Source: CAYNMC01 sp964398365
GTDB taxonomy: Bacteria > Patescibacteriota > Microgenomatia > UBA1400 > CAYNMC01
Reading direction: 5' to 3'
Assembly (NCBI GenBank): GCA_964398365.1
Contig: CAYNMC010000038.1
Coordinates: 46,632-110,631, forward strand
Length of the DNA stretch: 64,000 bases
This document shows, one piece after another, positions 42,775 to 51,301 of this stretch. The notes below the pieces were generated by a model. That model worked only from the letters and a program-made list of their open reading frames with translations. It had not been told where the DNA came from and made no database searches. Every line of letters starts with the position of its first letter. The first letter of the stretch is position 1. Both the position numbers and the translations under genes were made by a program.

Positions 42775-44652
42775 TTAATTAGAATTGCTTTCTGGCTTCT
42801 TGCCAACAATTCTTTCGAACTCATCTTTGTCAATCGTTTCTTTTTTTATCAAAACTGCCACGACTTCATCCAGCTTATCTTTATCCTTTTTGACAATCTC
42901 CAAAGCCTCTTTATAACAGGTGTCTATGATTCTTTTTATCTCAGCATCCACTTTTTCTTGCATTGCCTGAGAAATTTCGCTTGGCTCCATCCAGTTGGGG
43001 GCGCCAAATTCGCTAAATTCTATCTGTGGCCCTAAATTAATCGGACCCAATTCACTCATTCCAAAATCAACTACCATTGCCCGGGCAAGCTGTGTTGCCT
43101 TTTCAATATCATTGGAAGCCCCGGAAGTCATCTCGTTGAAAACAATCTCCTCAGCAGCTCTTCCCCCGAGCATGGCAGTTATTTGTTGAAGAATTCTTGT
43201 TTTCGTCTCATGAGTCCTGTCAGCTGAGGGTGGAATTAGAGTGTGTCCCAAACTCATTCCCCTTGCGACTATTGAAATTCTGTGAACAGCATCCATTTTG
43301 GGAAGAGCATGGGTAACAATGGCGTGTCCTGCTTCGTGGTAAGCGGTAAGCTTTTTATCCTCTTCGCTCTGAAGCCTCTTTTTAGCAGGACCAAGTTTAA
43401 CTTTTGTGGCGGCCTCTTCAATATCGACCATATCAATTTCTTTTTTGTTGGCACGGGCTGCCTGAATTGCCGCCTCATTGAGCATGTTCTCAAGATCAGC
43501 TCCCGAAAAGCCTACAGTCCTGTCTGCTACTTGATCCCAGTTTATCCCTTTTGCAAATCTTTTACCTCTTGCGTGGATTTTTAATATTGCCTTTCTTCCA
43601 TCTTTGTCCGGCATATCAAGAGTTACCCGTCTATCAAACCTTCCAGGCCTCAAAAGCGCTGGGTCTAAAAGATCACCTCTGTTTGTGGCCGCAATAACAA
43701 TTACATTATCATTTGGAGTAAAGCCATCCATCTCAACCAGAATCTGATTGAGAGTTTGTTCTCTTTCATCATGCCCCCCAACAAACCCGCCCCTGCCTCT
43801 TTGTCTTCCTATTGCATCAATCTCATCAATAAAGATTATTGATGGTGCAGAAGCTTTGGCTTGTGCAAAAAGGTCCCTAACCCGCGAGGCACCAACCCCA
43901 ACCAACATCTCCATAAATTCACTCCCCGCCATTGAAAAAAAGGGCACCCCAGCCTCCCCCGCCACTGCACGGGCAAGAAGTGTTTTACCAACTCCGCTGG
44001 GACCAAAAAGAAGAACTCCTTTGGGGGTACGAGCACCAATGGCGCGGTATTTTTTAGGATTTTTGAGAAAATCTACTACTTCCTCAAGTTCCTTTTTGGC
44101 ATCATCAACTCCGGCAACGTCGGCAAAGGTTACGGATTGTCTGCCTTTGGCAAAAAGCTTGGCACGACTTCTTCCGAAAGAAAAGATATCTTGAGCACCT
44201 TTGTTTTGTGCCCGAAGTAAAATAAAGAAAAAAGCTGCCATAAGGACAAGAGGTAAAACAAGACCCAAAATATCCCCAATAACTCTAAAAACAGCTTGGT
44301 CCGAAACACTATAATTAACCTTTTCTGGTTTGATTCCTGATTTTTCCAAAAGTTCTGGAAAGCTTATGTTTTTTTCCTTGGTGGTTACCTTGATACTTTC
44401 ATCCTTGTAGGTCAGGATAAGCTTTTCCTCCTGAACAACAACTTTTTCTACCTGACCATTTTTAATATCCTCAAGAGCCTGCGTAAGCTCCAGTTGCCCA
44501 CTCTCAAGCTGTGATTGGAAAAAAGCAAGAATAACGGGCGCGAAAATAAAAAAGATGATAACTCCTATAACAACTTTCCACAAATTTATTTTGAGTTTTA
44601 ACTCAATATGCTTCGGTTTTTTAAAATTTGATTTTTGCTGTCTCATAAGCAC
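42775..44652 (-). CDS. ftsH: ATP-dependent zinc metalloprotease FtsH
   Basis: Degrades membrane and regulatory proteins. The 625-residue protein has two N-terminal transmembrane helices around the periplasmic-type segment (VVIGVIIFFIFAPVILAFF and IGDILGLVLPLVLMAAFFFI), AAA+ Walker A FGPSGVGKTLLARA, Walker B IIFIDEIDAIG, SRH ATNRGDLLDPALLRPGRFDR, and the zinc motif AYHEAGHAIV. The domain set is complete. Confidence 0.96.
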   Translation of the reverse strand: MLMRQQKSNFKKPKHIELKLKINLWKVVIGVIIFFIFAPVILAFFQSQLESGQLELTQALEDIKNGQVEKVVVQEEKLILTYKDESIKVTTKEKNISFPELLEKSGIKPEKVNYSVSDQAVFRVIGDILGLVLPLVLMAAFFFILLRAQNKGAQDIFSFGRSRAKLFAKGRQSVTFADVAGVDDAKKELEEVVDFLKNPKKYRAIGARTPKGVLLFGPSGVGKTLLARAVAGEAGVPFFSMAGSEFMEMLVGVGASRVRDLFAQAKASAPSIIFIDEIDAIGRQRGRGGFVGGHDEREQTLNQILVEMDGFTPNDNVIVIAATNRGDLLDPALLRPGRFDRRVTLDMPDKDGRKAILKIHARGKRFAKGINWDQVADRTVGFSGADLENMLNEAAIQAARANKKEIDMVDIEEAATKVKLGPAKKRLQSEEDKKLTAYHEAGHAIVTHALPKMDAVHRISIVARGMSLGHTLIPPSADRTHETKTRILQQITAMLGGRAAEEIVFNEMTSGASNDIEKATQLARAMVVDFGMSELGPINLGPQIEFSEFGAPNWMEPSEISQAMQEKVDAEIKRIIDTCYKEALEIVKKDKDKLDEVVAVLIKKETIDKDEFERIVGKKPESNSN

Positions 44653-44991
44653 TCATCTTACTTTAGTGCCATTTGGAACTTTGTCAAGTGGCATAAGAAG
44701 AATAGGTTTGTCATTAATATCTCCCGCCAAAAGCATTCCTTCACTTACGTCTCCTTCTGGCCCGATTTTTTTGGCTTTGATATTGACGACAAAGGGGAAT
44801 TGTTTACCCTGTAACTCTTCGGCTTTATAATAGCCCATAACTCCTGCAAAAATAGTTTTTAGGCCAATCTTTTCTCCAAAATCAACCACAAGTTTAATTA
44901 CCCAATGGCTCCACTTGGGAGTTTCGGCTTTAACAACTGTTCCAATTCTTATATCAAACTTTTGAAAATCTTCAATTGTAACCTCATTCAT
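44653..44991 (-). CDS. Free-standing tRNA-binding (EMAP/CsaA-like) domain
   Basis: The 112-residue OB-fold protein begins VTIEDFQKFDIRIGTVVKAE and has GLKTIFAGVMGYYKAEELQG and VSEGMLLAGD, matching the C-terminal domain of longer MetRS. Since the MetRS here lacks this domain, it may act in trans as a beta-subunit-like partner. It overlaps the trpS stop by 4 bases (ATGA). Confidence 0.9.
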   Translation of the reverse strand: MNEVTIEDFQKFDIRIGTVVKAETPKWSHWVIKLVVDFGEKIGLKTIFAGVMGYYKAEELQGKQFPFVVNIKAKKIGPEGDVSEGMLLAGDINDKPILLMPLDKVPNGTKVR

Positions 44992-45974
44992 ATCATAAAT
45001 CCCATTGCTTTGCGAACTTTTAGTAGTGTTTGATTTGCGACGTCGCGGGCTTTTTCTGCCCCTTTCTCAAGAATTTTTTGCACATAATCTAGATTCTTCC
45101 CCAGTTCGCTCCTTCTTTTTTGGATTGGAGCCAATTCGCTGTAGATTGCCTCGGCCAAAGAAGACTTTAATTGCGAGTATTTTATACCACTTTTGATATA
45201 TTGGTTTTTATACTCTTTTGCCTTTTCACTGCCCTGAAAAAGTTCAACCAGGGTCAACAAGCTGGCAACGCCTCCTTTTTGGGGGAAAACCCTACCTTTT
45301 CCTTGATCGGTTGGAACTTTGGCAAGTCTCTCCCTTATAGTATCTAAGTCGTCGGTTAAATTAATATAACTACCTTTGACCGATTTGCTCATCTTGCCCT
45401 CCCCTGTCAAAGATGGTACGTAATGGCCAGGGGTTTTGAACTGGACAGGCTCGGGAAAGTCAAGACCATACTTTGCATTTATTTTTCTAGCAATCTCACG
45501 GGCAACTTCAAGATGAGGAAGCTGGTCATCCCCCACAGGAACTGCATTGGCTTTATAAGCCAAGATATCTGCTGCCATCAAAACAGGATAACCAAGAAGG
45601 GCCATTGAGGCTGATTGGGGTTGATTTTTTACTTTTTCTTTGAAGGTGGGAAGATGTTGCATGCGCGCAACACTAACCAAAGTCGAAAAGTAAAATGCAA
45701 GTTCAGTATGGGCTGGAATATCCGATTGAATAAAAATTACCGATTTTTCCGGATCAAGGCCTGCGGCAAGATAGTCCAGAACTACTTCCATCCTGTTTCT
45801 CTTAAGAGACTCGGGTAAGTATGGAGTTGTTATTGCATGTAAATCTGCAACCATATAATAGGTCTTGTAGTTGGGATTGTCTTGAAGTTCAAGCATGCCC
45901 TTGACCGCACCCAGATAATTTCCAAGGTGCAGTCTCCCCGAAGCACGAATACCTGATAAAACCCTTTTTACCAT
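44988..45974 (-). CDS. trpS: Tryptophanyl-tRNA synthetase
   Basis: Charges tRNA-Trp. The 328-residue protein has SGIRASGRLHLGNYLGA (class I HIGH-equivalent HLGN), GDDQLPHLEVAREIARKIN, and KMSKS in GEGKMSKSVKGS. The length is typical. A tRNA gene stands upstream at 46019-46094, and the tRNA-binding protein follows in the same operon. Confidence 0.95.
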   Translation of the reverse strand: MVKRVLSGIRASGRLHLGNYLGAVKGMLELQDNPNYKTYYMVADLHAITTPYLPESLKRNRMEVVLDYLAAGLDPEKSVIFIQSDIPAHTELAFYFSTLVSVARMQHLPTFKEKVKNQPQSASMALLGYPVLMAADILAYKANAVPVGDDQLPHLEVAREIARKINAKYGLDFPEPVQFKTPGHYVPSLTGEGKMSKSVKGSYINLTDDLDTIRERLAKVPTDQGKGRVFPQKGGVASLLTLVELFQGSEKAKEYKNQYIKSGIKYSQLKSSLAEAIYSELAPIQKRRSELGKNLDYVQKILEKGAEKARDVANQTLLKVRKAMGFMI

Positions 45975-46018
45975 AGATATATCTTAGCTTATCTTGAGGC
46001 TAAAGGGAAGAAGACTAT

Positions 46019-46094
46019 TGGTGACAGGGGTGGGAGTCGAACCCACGACCGTCGGTTTATGAATCCGATGCTCTGCCAACTGAGCTACCCTGCC
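46019..46094 (-). tRNA. tRNA-Met (elongator) or CAU-anticodon tRNA-Ile
   Basis: Acceptor GGCAGGG/CCCTGTC, D-stem GCTC/GAGC, anticodon loop TTCATAA (anticodon CAU), T-arm GTGGG-TTCGACT-CCCAC, CCA encoded. The anticodon stem has an A-A mismatch next to the loop. G1-C72 excludes an initiator. Elongator Met is more likely because two tRNA-Ile(UAU) genes exist here. Confidence 0.85.
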
Positions 46095-46121
46095 AAAACA
46101 AATCCGCTGTCATACTTTGCA

Positions 46122-46135
46122 GTCGCCATGGCGAC
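46122..46135. repeat. 14-bp perfect palindrome upstream of tRNA-Met
   Basis: GTCGCCATGGCGAC is exactly palindromic and lies between the tRNA and its presumed promoter, so it would be in the tRNA leader. It could help processing or be coincidence. Confidence 0.4.
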
Positions 46136-46186
46136 AGTTGATGGCGGGCAGGTCACCAGCTAAACTGCGCTGACTTTACTCTATGT

Positions 46187-46192
46187 ATTATA
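46187..46192 (-). promoter_or_regulatory. -10 box of tRNA-Met
   Basis: A perfect TATAAT stands about 95 bases upstream of the tRNA on the minus strand (context TTGCTATAATAC). No clear -35 is visible. Confidence 0.5.
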
Positions 46193-46199
46193 GCAAAAA

Positions 46200-46340
46200 T
46201 TACACTGGAGTGTTGAGAACCTCAATGTTCTCGGGTAAATCTGCTGCGCTAACCTGTATTATTTCAATAGGTTTAGCTCTTACTTCCATATCGCTGTATT
46301 CTTGAAAATCATCTTTACGAAAAACATGAACACCATTCAA
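46200..46340 (-). pseudogene. Short coding remnant upstream of tRNA-Met
   Basis: The frame reads NGVHVFRKDDFQEYSDMEV, then RAKPIEIIQVSAADLPENIE and LNTPV before TAA. The bias looks coding, but no ATG is available; a TTG at 46340 is the best start and a TGA lies just above. It may be the tail of a lost gene. No family is recognised. Confidence 0.35.
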
Positions 46341-46383
46341 ACATCCGTCATTAATTCAGTATATACTGTCTTGTAGATCTAGC

Positions 46384-46401
46384 GTATCGATGTATCGATA
46401 C
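46384..46401. repeat. 18-bp inverted repeat upstream of a tRNA promoter
   Basis: GTATCGAT-GT-ATCGATAC is a perfect inverted repeat with a two-base centre. It ends 15 bases before the -35 of the tRNA promoter at 46417-46446, so it might be an operator. Confidence 0.5.
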
Positions 46402-46416
46402 ATTGACACAAGATTC

Positions 46417-46446
46417 TTGATGCAATTTGATAGCGTGGGGTATAAT
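46417..46446 (+). promoter_or_regulatory. Promoter of the initiator-like tRNA
   Basis: TTGATG (46417-46422) and TATAAT (46441-46446) with an 18-base spacer, 17 bases before the tRNA 5' end. Confidence 0.6.
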
Positions 46447-46463
46447 ACAGCTTGTTAGTGACG

Positions 46464-46533
46464 TGCGGGGTAGTGTACGGCTGCACGTGAGGCTCATAAT
46501 CTCACAGGCCGGGTTCGACTCCCGGCCCCGCAA
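46464..46533 (+). tRNA. CAU-anticodon tRNA, possibly initiator Met
   Basis: Acceptor TGCGGGG/CCCCGCA, D-stem GTGT/GCAC with a short loop, anticodon stem TGAGG/TCTCA with loop CTCATAA (anticodon CAU), T-arm CCGGG-TTCGACT-CCCGG. The acceptor resembles bacterial initiators (CGCGGGG), with a U1-A72 pair instead of a mismatch. The three G-C pairs usual in the initiator anticodon stem are absent, so the assignment is uncertain. Confidence 0.7.
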
Positions 46534-46551
46534 CATATATAAAACAAGGGG

Positions 46552-46950
46552 TTAAAAAAACAACTGCATCCATTTTTTCCAGTTTGGATCTGGCAAAGTA
46601 TCCTCTTTTTTTTCTTCAAAACTTAGAACTTTTTTAACTATCTCCTTATCGGGAAGAATAATAATAGACTCCCCGCTATAAGCAAAACCCAAATTGTCCC
46701 GGGCCATTTTCTCAATGAAATCCCTGCTTTCTACTTGTGAGATTTTATTTTTAAGCTCAAGATTCTCCTTTTTAAGGGCTTCAACCCGAAGCTCCTCCTT
46801 TTTGAGTTTCTCTTTTGATTGTAAAAATGTAAGGATACTACTAATAAGGGAAAGAGTAAGACCAAACGCAATTACCAGCAAACCATACTGAAAAATCAGC
46901 CGAAATTTACTTCCTATAATATTTGAGTTTTTAGAGTTGTGTGTTATCAT
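46552..46950 (-). CDS. FtsB/DivIC-like septum formation protein
   Basis: A single transmembrane helix (FQYGLLVIAFGLTLSLISSI) is followed by a coiled coil (KEKLKKEELRVEALKKENLE) and the conserved FIEKMARDNLGFAYSGE block near the C-terminus, the FtsB/DivIC pattern. It acts in the divisome with FtsL and FtsQ. The start at 46950 is preferred over 46998, because the longer frame would overlap the divergent recombinase start at 46990. Confidence 0.85.
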   Translation of the reverse strand: MITHNSKNSNIIGSKFRLIFQYGLLVIAFGLTLSLISSILTFLQSKEKLKKEELRVEALKKENLELKNKISQVESRDFIEKMARDNLGFAYSGESIIILPDKEIVKKVLSFEEKKEDTLPDPNWKKWMQLFF

Positions 46951-46989
46951 ATAGTTTAAGTTCACAGTAGCCTTTTTAAGTTTATAGGC

Positions 46990-47853
46990 ATGACTCAAGA
47001 ACCAATTATCAAGCTTGTTCCAAAGTTTCTAGACAATCTTGCAAGCAAAGGACGCTCCCCTGCAACCATTTTAGCTTATAGGGCTGACCTAGAACAACTC
47101 ATTGAATTTCTTAAAAAAAGGAATAAGGTTGTCGTCGATCAGATTTTATCAAGCGATCTTGAAAGCTTTAGAGATACTCTTCTGGCCCAGAAATACACCC
47201 CTAAGTCCACTTCAAGAAAACTCAACGCTATCAAAACATTTTTTAGGTGGCTTTTCGAAGAGAAACTTATTGTCCGTGACCCCTCGAAGGAAGTTAATCA
47301 CCCAAAAATTGAGGTTTCAGTTCCAAAATTTCTTTCAAAACTACAATACAGGGCATTAAGGGACGTTGTCAGGGGTGACCCCAGAATTGCTGCAATTGTT
47401 GAACTTATCCTCCAAACGGGAATCAGAATTTCAGAAGTCGCTAATCTAAAACTAAAGAATGTAGAAAGCAACCAGATTACAATCGAGGCGTACGCCACAC
47501 AACCTCAACGAGTTATTCCTCTTAATAAACCTGCACGAATTGCTATTGAGAATTATCTAAAAGATCGCCCCAAAACCAACTCTGCCTACCTTTTTGTGAG
47601 TAAAAATGGAAAACCTTTGGCAGTAAGAAATATCAGAGCTGCAATTGATAGATATATGCAGAAGGCCGAGATTACAGGCTACTCTGTAAATGATTTGAGA
47701 ACCACTTTCATTGTTGAAAATCTGAAAGCAGAAGTTGACCTTATCACCATCTCTCAGGTGGTAGGTCACAAAAGGCTTTCAACAACCGAACGTTACCTGG
47801 AGTTGGCACAAGTTAAGGAACCGGGCAAAAAACAAACTTTAGAAGAACTTTAA
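46990..47853 (+). CDS. XerC/D-type tyrosine recombinase with altered active site
   Basis: The 287-residue protein has a SAM-like N-terminal DNA-binding domain (to about 100) and the catalytic domain with Arg in LQTGIRISEVANL, NDLRTTF where HxLR is usual, VGHKRLSTTERYLEL with His and the nucleophile Tyr. The His of HxxR is Asn here. Such a replacement can weaken general-base catalysis, but the Arg-Arg-His-Tyr set is intact. It may resolve chromosome dimers or act as an integrase. It is divergent from ftsB. Confidence 0.9.
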   Translation: MTQEPIIKLVPKFLDNLASKGRSPATILAYRADLEQLIEFLKKRNKVVVDQILSSDLESFRDTLLAQKYTPKSTSRKLNAIKTFFRWLFEEKLIVRDPSKEVNHPKIEVSVPKFLSKLQYRALRDVVRGDPRIAAIVELILQTGIRISEVANLKLKNVESNQITIEAYATQPQRVIPLNKPARIAIENYLKDRPKTNSAYLFVSKNGKPLAVRNIRAAIDRYMQKAEITGYSVNDLRTTFIVENLKAEVDLITISQVVGHKRLSTTERYLELAQVKEPGKKQTLEEL

Positions 47854-47870
47854 TCCAAAGACCCTTCTAG

Positions 47871-47942
47871 TGCGCCCGCTTGGAGTCGAACCAAGTACAT
47901 CGACTTTATAAGAGTCGCGTTCTGCCGGTGAACTACGGGCGC
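47871..47942 (-). tRNA. tRNA-Ile, anticodon UAU (second gene)
   Basis: Acceptor GCGCCCG/CGGGCGC, anticodon stem CGACT/AGTCG with loop CTTATAA (anticodon UAU), T-arm CTTGG-TTCGACT-CCAAG. CCA not encoded. It differs clearly in sequence from the UAU tRNA at 2157-2228, so this is not a recent duplicate. Confidence 0.9.
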
Positions 47943-47956
47943 GCGGCAATATTATA

Positions 47957-50293
47957 TCAAAGCCCTGCACGTCTGGCTATCTCCACCTCTACAAGCCTTG
48001 CATCCTTACCATATCGAAGTCTACTCATCTCCTTTATAATCTCGGCAATTTTAGGATTTCCACTCTCTTTTTGCTTTTGGATATCCTTGTATAAATCAAT
48101 TGAGAAAGGTGGAACGGGCTCGTTGTTCACTATGGTTTTAACATAAGCGTGATATTTTTCAACATTTAGCAAATCATCTTCACCAAAAACAGGTGAAAAC
48201 TCATGTGCCAAATAGCTGGCATCTGTCACTCCCACTCGAAAACAAATGATAGTGCCCACATTGCCAAAAACAGCATTTTTAACTTCCTCCTCCATCTGGC
48301 CTATAAATTGATTAGCAACACAAAGGTTTAATCTGAACTTTCTTGCCTCAGAGAGAATCTGGGCAAAGTCGGGGGTGGCAAAATTTTGAAACTCATCAAC
48401 ATATAAATAAAAATCCCGCCGAGCTTCCTCTGGAGTATCTTGTCTGCTCATTGCAGCCATTAAAATTCTTGGCACCAAGATAAGACCCAAAAAGCCCGAG
48501 TTCTCCTCACCAATCTCACCTTTTGCAAGGTTAATAAGAAGAATTTTTCCCTGATCCATAACCTCTCTGAAATTAAATGCGGACTTGGACTGACCAATAA
48601 TATTTCTCATCATTTTATTAGTCACAAAGCGACCAAACTTGGAAACTATGTAATCAAGAGTTTCAGATTTGTGGTACTCAGCGGTGTGGGCAATTTGTTC
48701 TGTCCAATAACTTCTGACAATCGGGTCTTTAATTTTTGCCAAAAATCTTTGTAGATATGGGCCACCCGGATTTTCCAAAAGTTTCATAACCTCCACAAAA
48801 GTTGAACCCTCTTCAACCAGGGCGGTCAAAATTGCATTTCTGACAGAATGTTCAAAACGCGGCCCGACAATCCCTGTTTTATAAGGATCAAAAAGCTTAT
48901 ACATCATATTGATAACAGCCGTTGCCACAAAATGTTTCTGGTCTTCGGTTTTTGCTTCAAGCAAATTCATACCCATCGGTCGTTCAGTATCCCCAGGGTA
49001 AAAATAAATAACATCTTCAACCCTTTCTGGAGGAATTCTAGGTAAAAGCTGTTCAATCGCATCATGGGGATCGATAAAACAAACCCCTTTTCCAGCTTTG
49101 ATATCCTGCAAAATCATGTCTATAAGAAGTTGGGATTTACCAACCCCCGTTTTTCCAATGATATAAATATGGCGGCGTCTATCATCATCTGTCATGTAAA
49201 CCGGGCGTTTAAGCCCTCTGTAAGTACTCATACCGATATAAAGTCCTTCAGATGGAATCTGGGCTGGTGCAGGAGCAGTTTTTGAATAAAGCCAGTGTAT
49301 ATGAGGAGTTGTTATTAGTTTATTGGGGAAGTGGAAAATTGTTGCCAATTCCTCGGGGTTTAAGATAGAAACTCTGTTGCCAAAAAGATGAAAGCGTGGT
49401 TGATAGCGATAAAGAAAATCCTCCATAAACGCCTCCTTTCTTATTATCTTGCGTGTGGAGAATCCATTTAGATCCCCTGAAAACTGTTCGAAAGCACTCG
49501 AAATGTTGGTAAGGTGCGCCTTGGCTGCTTCTTGAGTCTCAGAAACCACGACGAAACGGATAGAAGTTTCAAAACCAACCTTACTAATTTTTCCCTCAAT
49601 TGCCTCAAGAGTTTTAGCAGCAACTGAATATTTTGCCTTCTCAGGATCACTCTCCTGCTTTTTGGTTTCAGAAATAAATTTCTTTCCAGAAGACTGCCAA
49701 TCTGAACCACATGGAGAAATAAGAATTTGTATTGCCGTTGCCTCGGCATCTCCCATCTTTGCAAGCGCAGAAGTTATTAAAGAAAGTGGATCAACAGCTA
49801 AATCTTTATAGGTTTTAATAGGATAAAAGTTATCCTTTTTAAGTTGCAAGGCTTTATAGGCAACTTTCCCTTCCTCTGTAAAAATATTGTACTCCGGTAC
49901 CTCTTGAATCTCGGCATCTGGATATGATCCGTGTACTTGTTTTTCAACAAGATCCTTAAATTTGACAGGTGTCCAGATATAAAAACGAATATCCTCCTTT
50001 TTGGCAACAATTTCAAATGATATTGCCGGCTGAGTTAAATACTTTTGCTTCCATCCTCCTTGTTTAATAGCATACAAGGCTGCAAAAAGCTGCTCCATAG
50101 CGTCAATTTTTATCTCATTGTCTTTGGGGACTGCGATTTGCAAGAGGACCGAATCTATTGATTTTTCTTCTCTACCCCATGTCTTTAGAAAATCAAGGAC
50201 AAAAAAACCTCCGACAACAGTTGCCAAAACAGTCAGTGAAATAAGAAATGCCAGTAAAAAAAGAAAATTTATGTCCAGACCAAGATTAAACAT
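47957..50293 (-). CDS. VirD4/TraD-like coupling ATPase (HerA/FtsK superfamily)
   Basis: The start at 50293 (MFNLGLDINFLFLLAF) overlaps the upstream stop by 8 bases. One transmembrane helix near the N-terminus is followed by an accessory domain, then Walker A IYIIGKTGVGKSQLLID, Walker B region DFYLYVDEFQNFA, and NLCVANQFIGQM. The family pumps DNA or proteins through membranes, or drives type IV pilus-like systems. No relaxase or other conjugation genes are near, so the role may be a CPR-specific secretion or DNA-uptake process. Confidence 0.85.
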   Translation of the reverse strand: MFNLGLDINFLFLLAFLISLTVLATVVGGFFVLDFLKTWGREEKSIDSVLLQIAVPKDNEIKIDAMEQLFAALYAIKQGGWKQKYLTQPAISFEIVAKKEDIRFYIWTPVKFKDLVEKQVHGSYPDAEIQEVPEYNIFTEEGKVAYKALQLKKDNFYPIKTYKDLAVDPLSLITSALAKMGDAEATAIQILISPCGSDWQSSGKKFISETKKQESDPEKAKYSVAAKTLEAIEGKISKVGFETSIRFVVVSETQEAAKAHLTNISSAFEQFSGDLNGFSTRKIIRKEAFMEDFLYRYQPRFHLFGNRVSILNPEELATIFHFPNKLITTPHIHWLYSKTAPAPAQIPSEGLYIGMSTYRGLKRPVYMTDDDRRRHIYIIGKTGVGKSQLLIDMILQDIKAGKGVCFIDPHDAIEQLLPRIPPERVEDVIYFYPGDTERPMGMNLLEAKTEDQKHFVATAVINMMYKLFDPYKTGIVGPRFEHSVRNAILTALVEEGSTFVEVMKLLENPGGPYLQRFLAKIKDPIVRSYWTEQIAHTAEYHKSETLDYIVSKFGRFVTNKMMRNIIGQSKSAFNFREVMDQGKILLINLAKGEIGEENSGFLGLILVPRILMAAMSRQDTPEEARRDFYLYVDEFQNFATPDFAQILSEARKFRLNLCVANQFIGQMEEEVKNAVFGNVGTIICFRVGVTDASYLAHEFSPVFGEDDLLNVEKYHAYVKTIVNNEPVPPFSIDLYKDIQKQKESGNPKIAEIIKEMSRLRYGKDARLVEVEIARRAGL

Positions 50294-50630
50294 TTTCTGT
50301 TCCACCCCTTCCCAACACTTTCCAGCCAAAATGAAGCGCTTTTTTAAGCATCCTAAGCCAAAAAGCCGCAAACCAAGTCATTGAATCTGTGACCGGTCCT
50401 TTTGAAACCTTCTCAAGTTCTTGTTGAGTTTTGGGCAGGGTAACTATCGGGATAACTTTTGTATCATCTGTAGGTTGAATAAGAGGTTTACCGCTATCAT
50501 CGGTAACTTTTGCGGTAAATTGGGTCTGAATAGGACTTACTCCGCCCTTCTCAAGGTAAGAAGGAACCTGAATTTCTGTTGGTCGCTCTTCTATCGGACT
50601 TTTAGGTTCTTGCTCTGGAGAGATTGGCAT
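50286..50630 (-). CDS. Small Pro-rich partner of the coupling-type ATPase
   Basis: The 114-residue protein has a Pro/Glu-rich start, a middle with VIPIVTLPKTQQELEKV, and a hydrophobic amphipathic end with MTWFAAFWLRMLKKALHFGW. Its stop overlaps the ATPase start, so translation is coupled. It may anchor the ATPase to the membrane. No family recognised. Confidence 0.65.
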   Translation of the reverse strand: MPISPEQEPKSPIEERPTEIQVPSYLEKGGVSPIQTQFTAKVTDDSGKPLIQPTDDTKVIPIVTLPKTQQELEKVSKGPVTDSMTWFAAFWLRMLKKALHFGWKVLGRGGTENV

Positions 50631-50653
50631 AGATTCATTTTAACACCAGTCAA

Positions 50654-51217
50654 TTAAGATTTCTTAGTGATTTTTGAAGTTTTCCAAATTTTATCTTTTA
50701 TACCCATATCAAAATTTGCTTTACGAGCAAGAGTAAAAAGATAATCTGAAAGTCTATTCAGATATTTAAGTACATTACTATGCACTATTTCTTCCCCTTT
50801 TTTCTGGTTTGTATTTAAGGCCACCACCCCACGCTCGGCGCGTCGAGACAAAGCTCTCGCAAACTGCAAGTTTACAGAATCTCTTGTACCAAGGGGGAAA
50901 ACAAAATTCCTCAAAACTGGCATGGTCGAAGTCATCTTGTCGATATCCTTTTCCATTTTAATAATTTGGTTTTTGCTTATTCTAACTTTTGATCCAGCAA
51001 GTTGCGAGCCAATTTTTAATAAATTATTTTGAACTTCGGTGAGTTTATCCTTCAAGAGGCTATTTTCAGTTTGAGCAATAACTATTCCCAAAAAACTATT
51101 CAGCTCATCAATATTCCCAATTGCCTCAAAAATAGCAGAAGCCTTAGAAATCCTCGTTTGCGGATTCCTAAAAGTAGAAGTTGTCCCTTTGTCACCTTTT
51201 CTGGTGTAAATCGGCAT
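50654..51217 (-). CDS. Cob(I)alamin adenosyltransferase, PduO type
   Basis: Makes adenosylcobalamin from ATP and cob(I)alamin. The 187-residue protein has the N-terminal ATP loop YTRKGDKGTTSTF, ARALSRRAERGVV and YLNRLSDYLFTLAR. The cofactor is required by the neighbouring B12-dependent ribonucleotide reductases, which explains the linkage. There is no B12 synthesis gene in this window, so corrinoid is presumably scavenged. Confidence 0.92.
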   Translation of the reverse strand: MPIYTRKGDKGTTSTFRNPQTRISKASAIFEAIGNIDELNSFLGIVIAQTENSLLKDKLTEVQNNLLKIGSQLAGSKVRISKNQIIKMEKDIDKMTSTMPVLRNFVFPLGTRDSVNLQFARALSRRAERGVVALNTNQKKGEEIVHSNVLKYLNRLSDYLFTLARKANFDMGIKDKIWKTSKITKKS

Positions 51218-51301
51218 GAGGCCATTTTACCAGAAATCTCAAGATATCTTTTAGATTCGGATGCTACCCATCTTTTTTCTGAATCAAAAATCTTTTGTCA
51301 T

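Noticed and set aside
43748..44194. 148-residue plus-strand ORF within ftsH
   Set aside because: It is antisense to the AAA+ domain of FtsH and its composition reflects that domain's codons.
46351..46536. 61-residue ORF on the minus strand
   Set aside because: It overlaps the CAU tRNA and its promoter completely and lacks protein-like composition.
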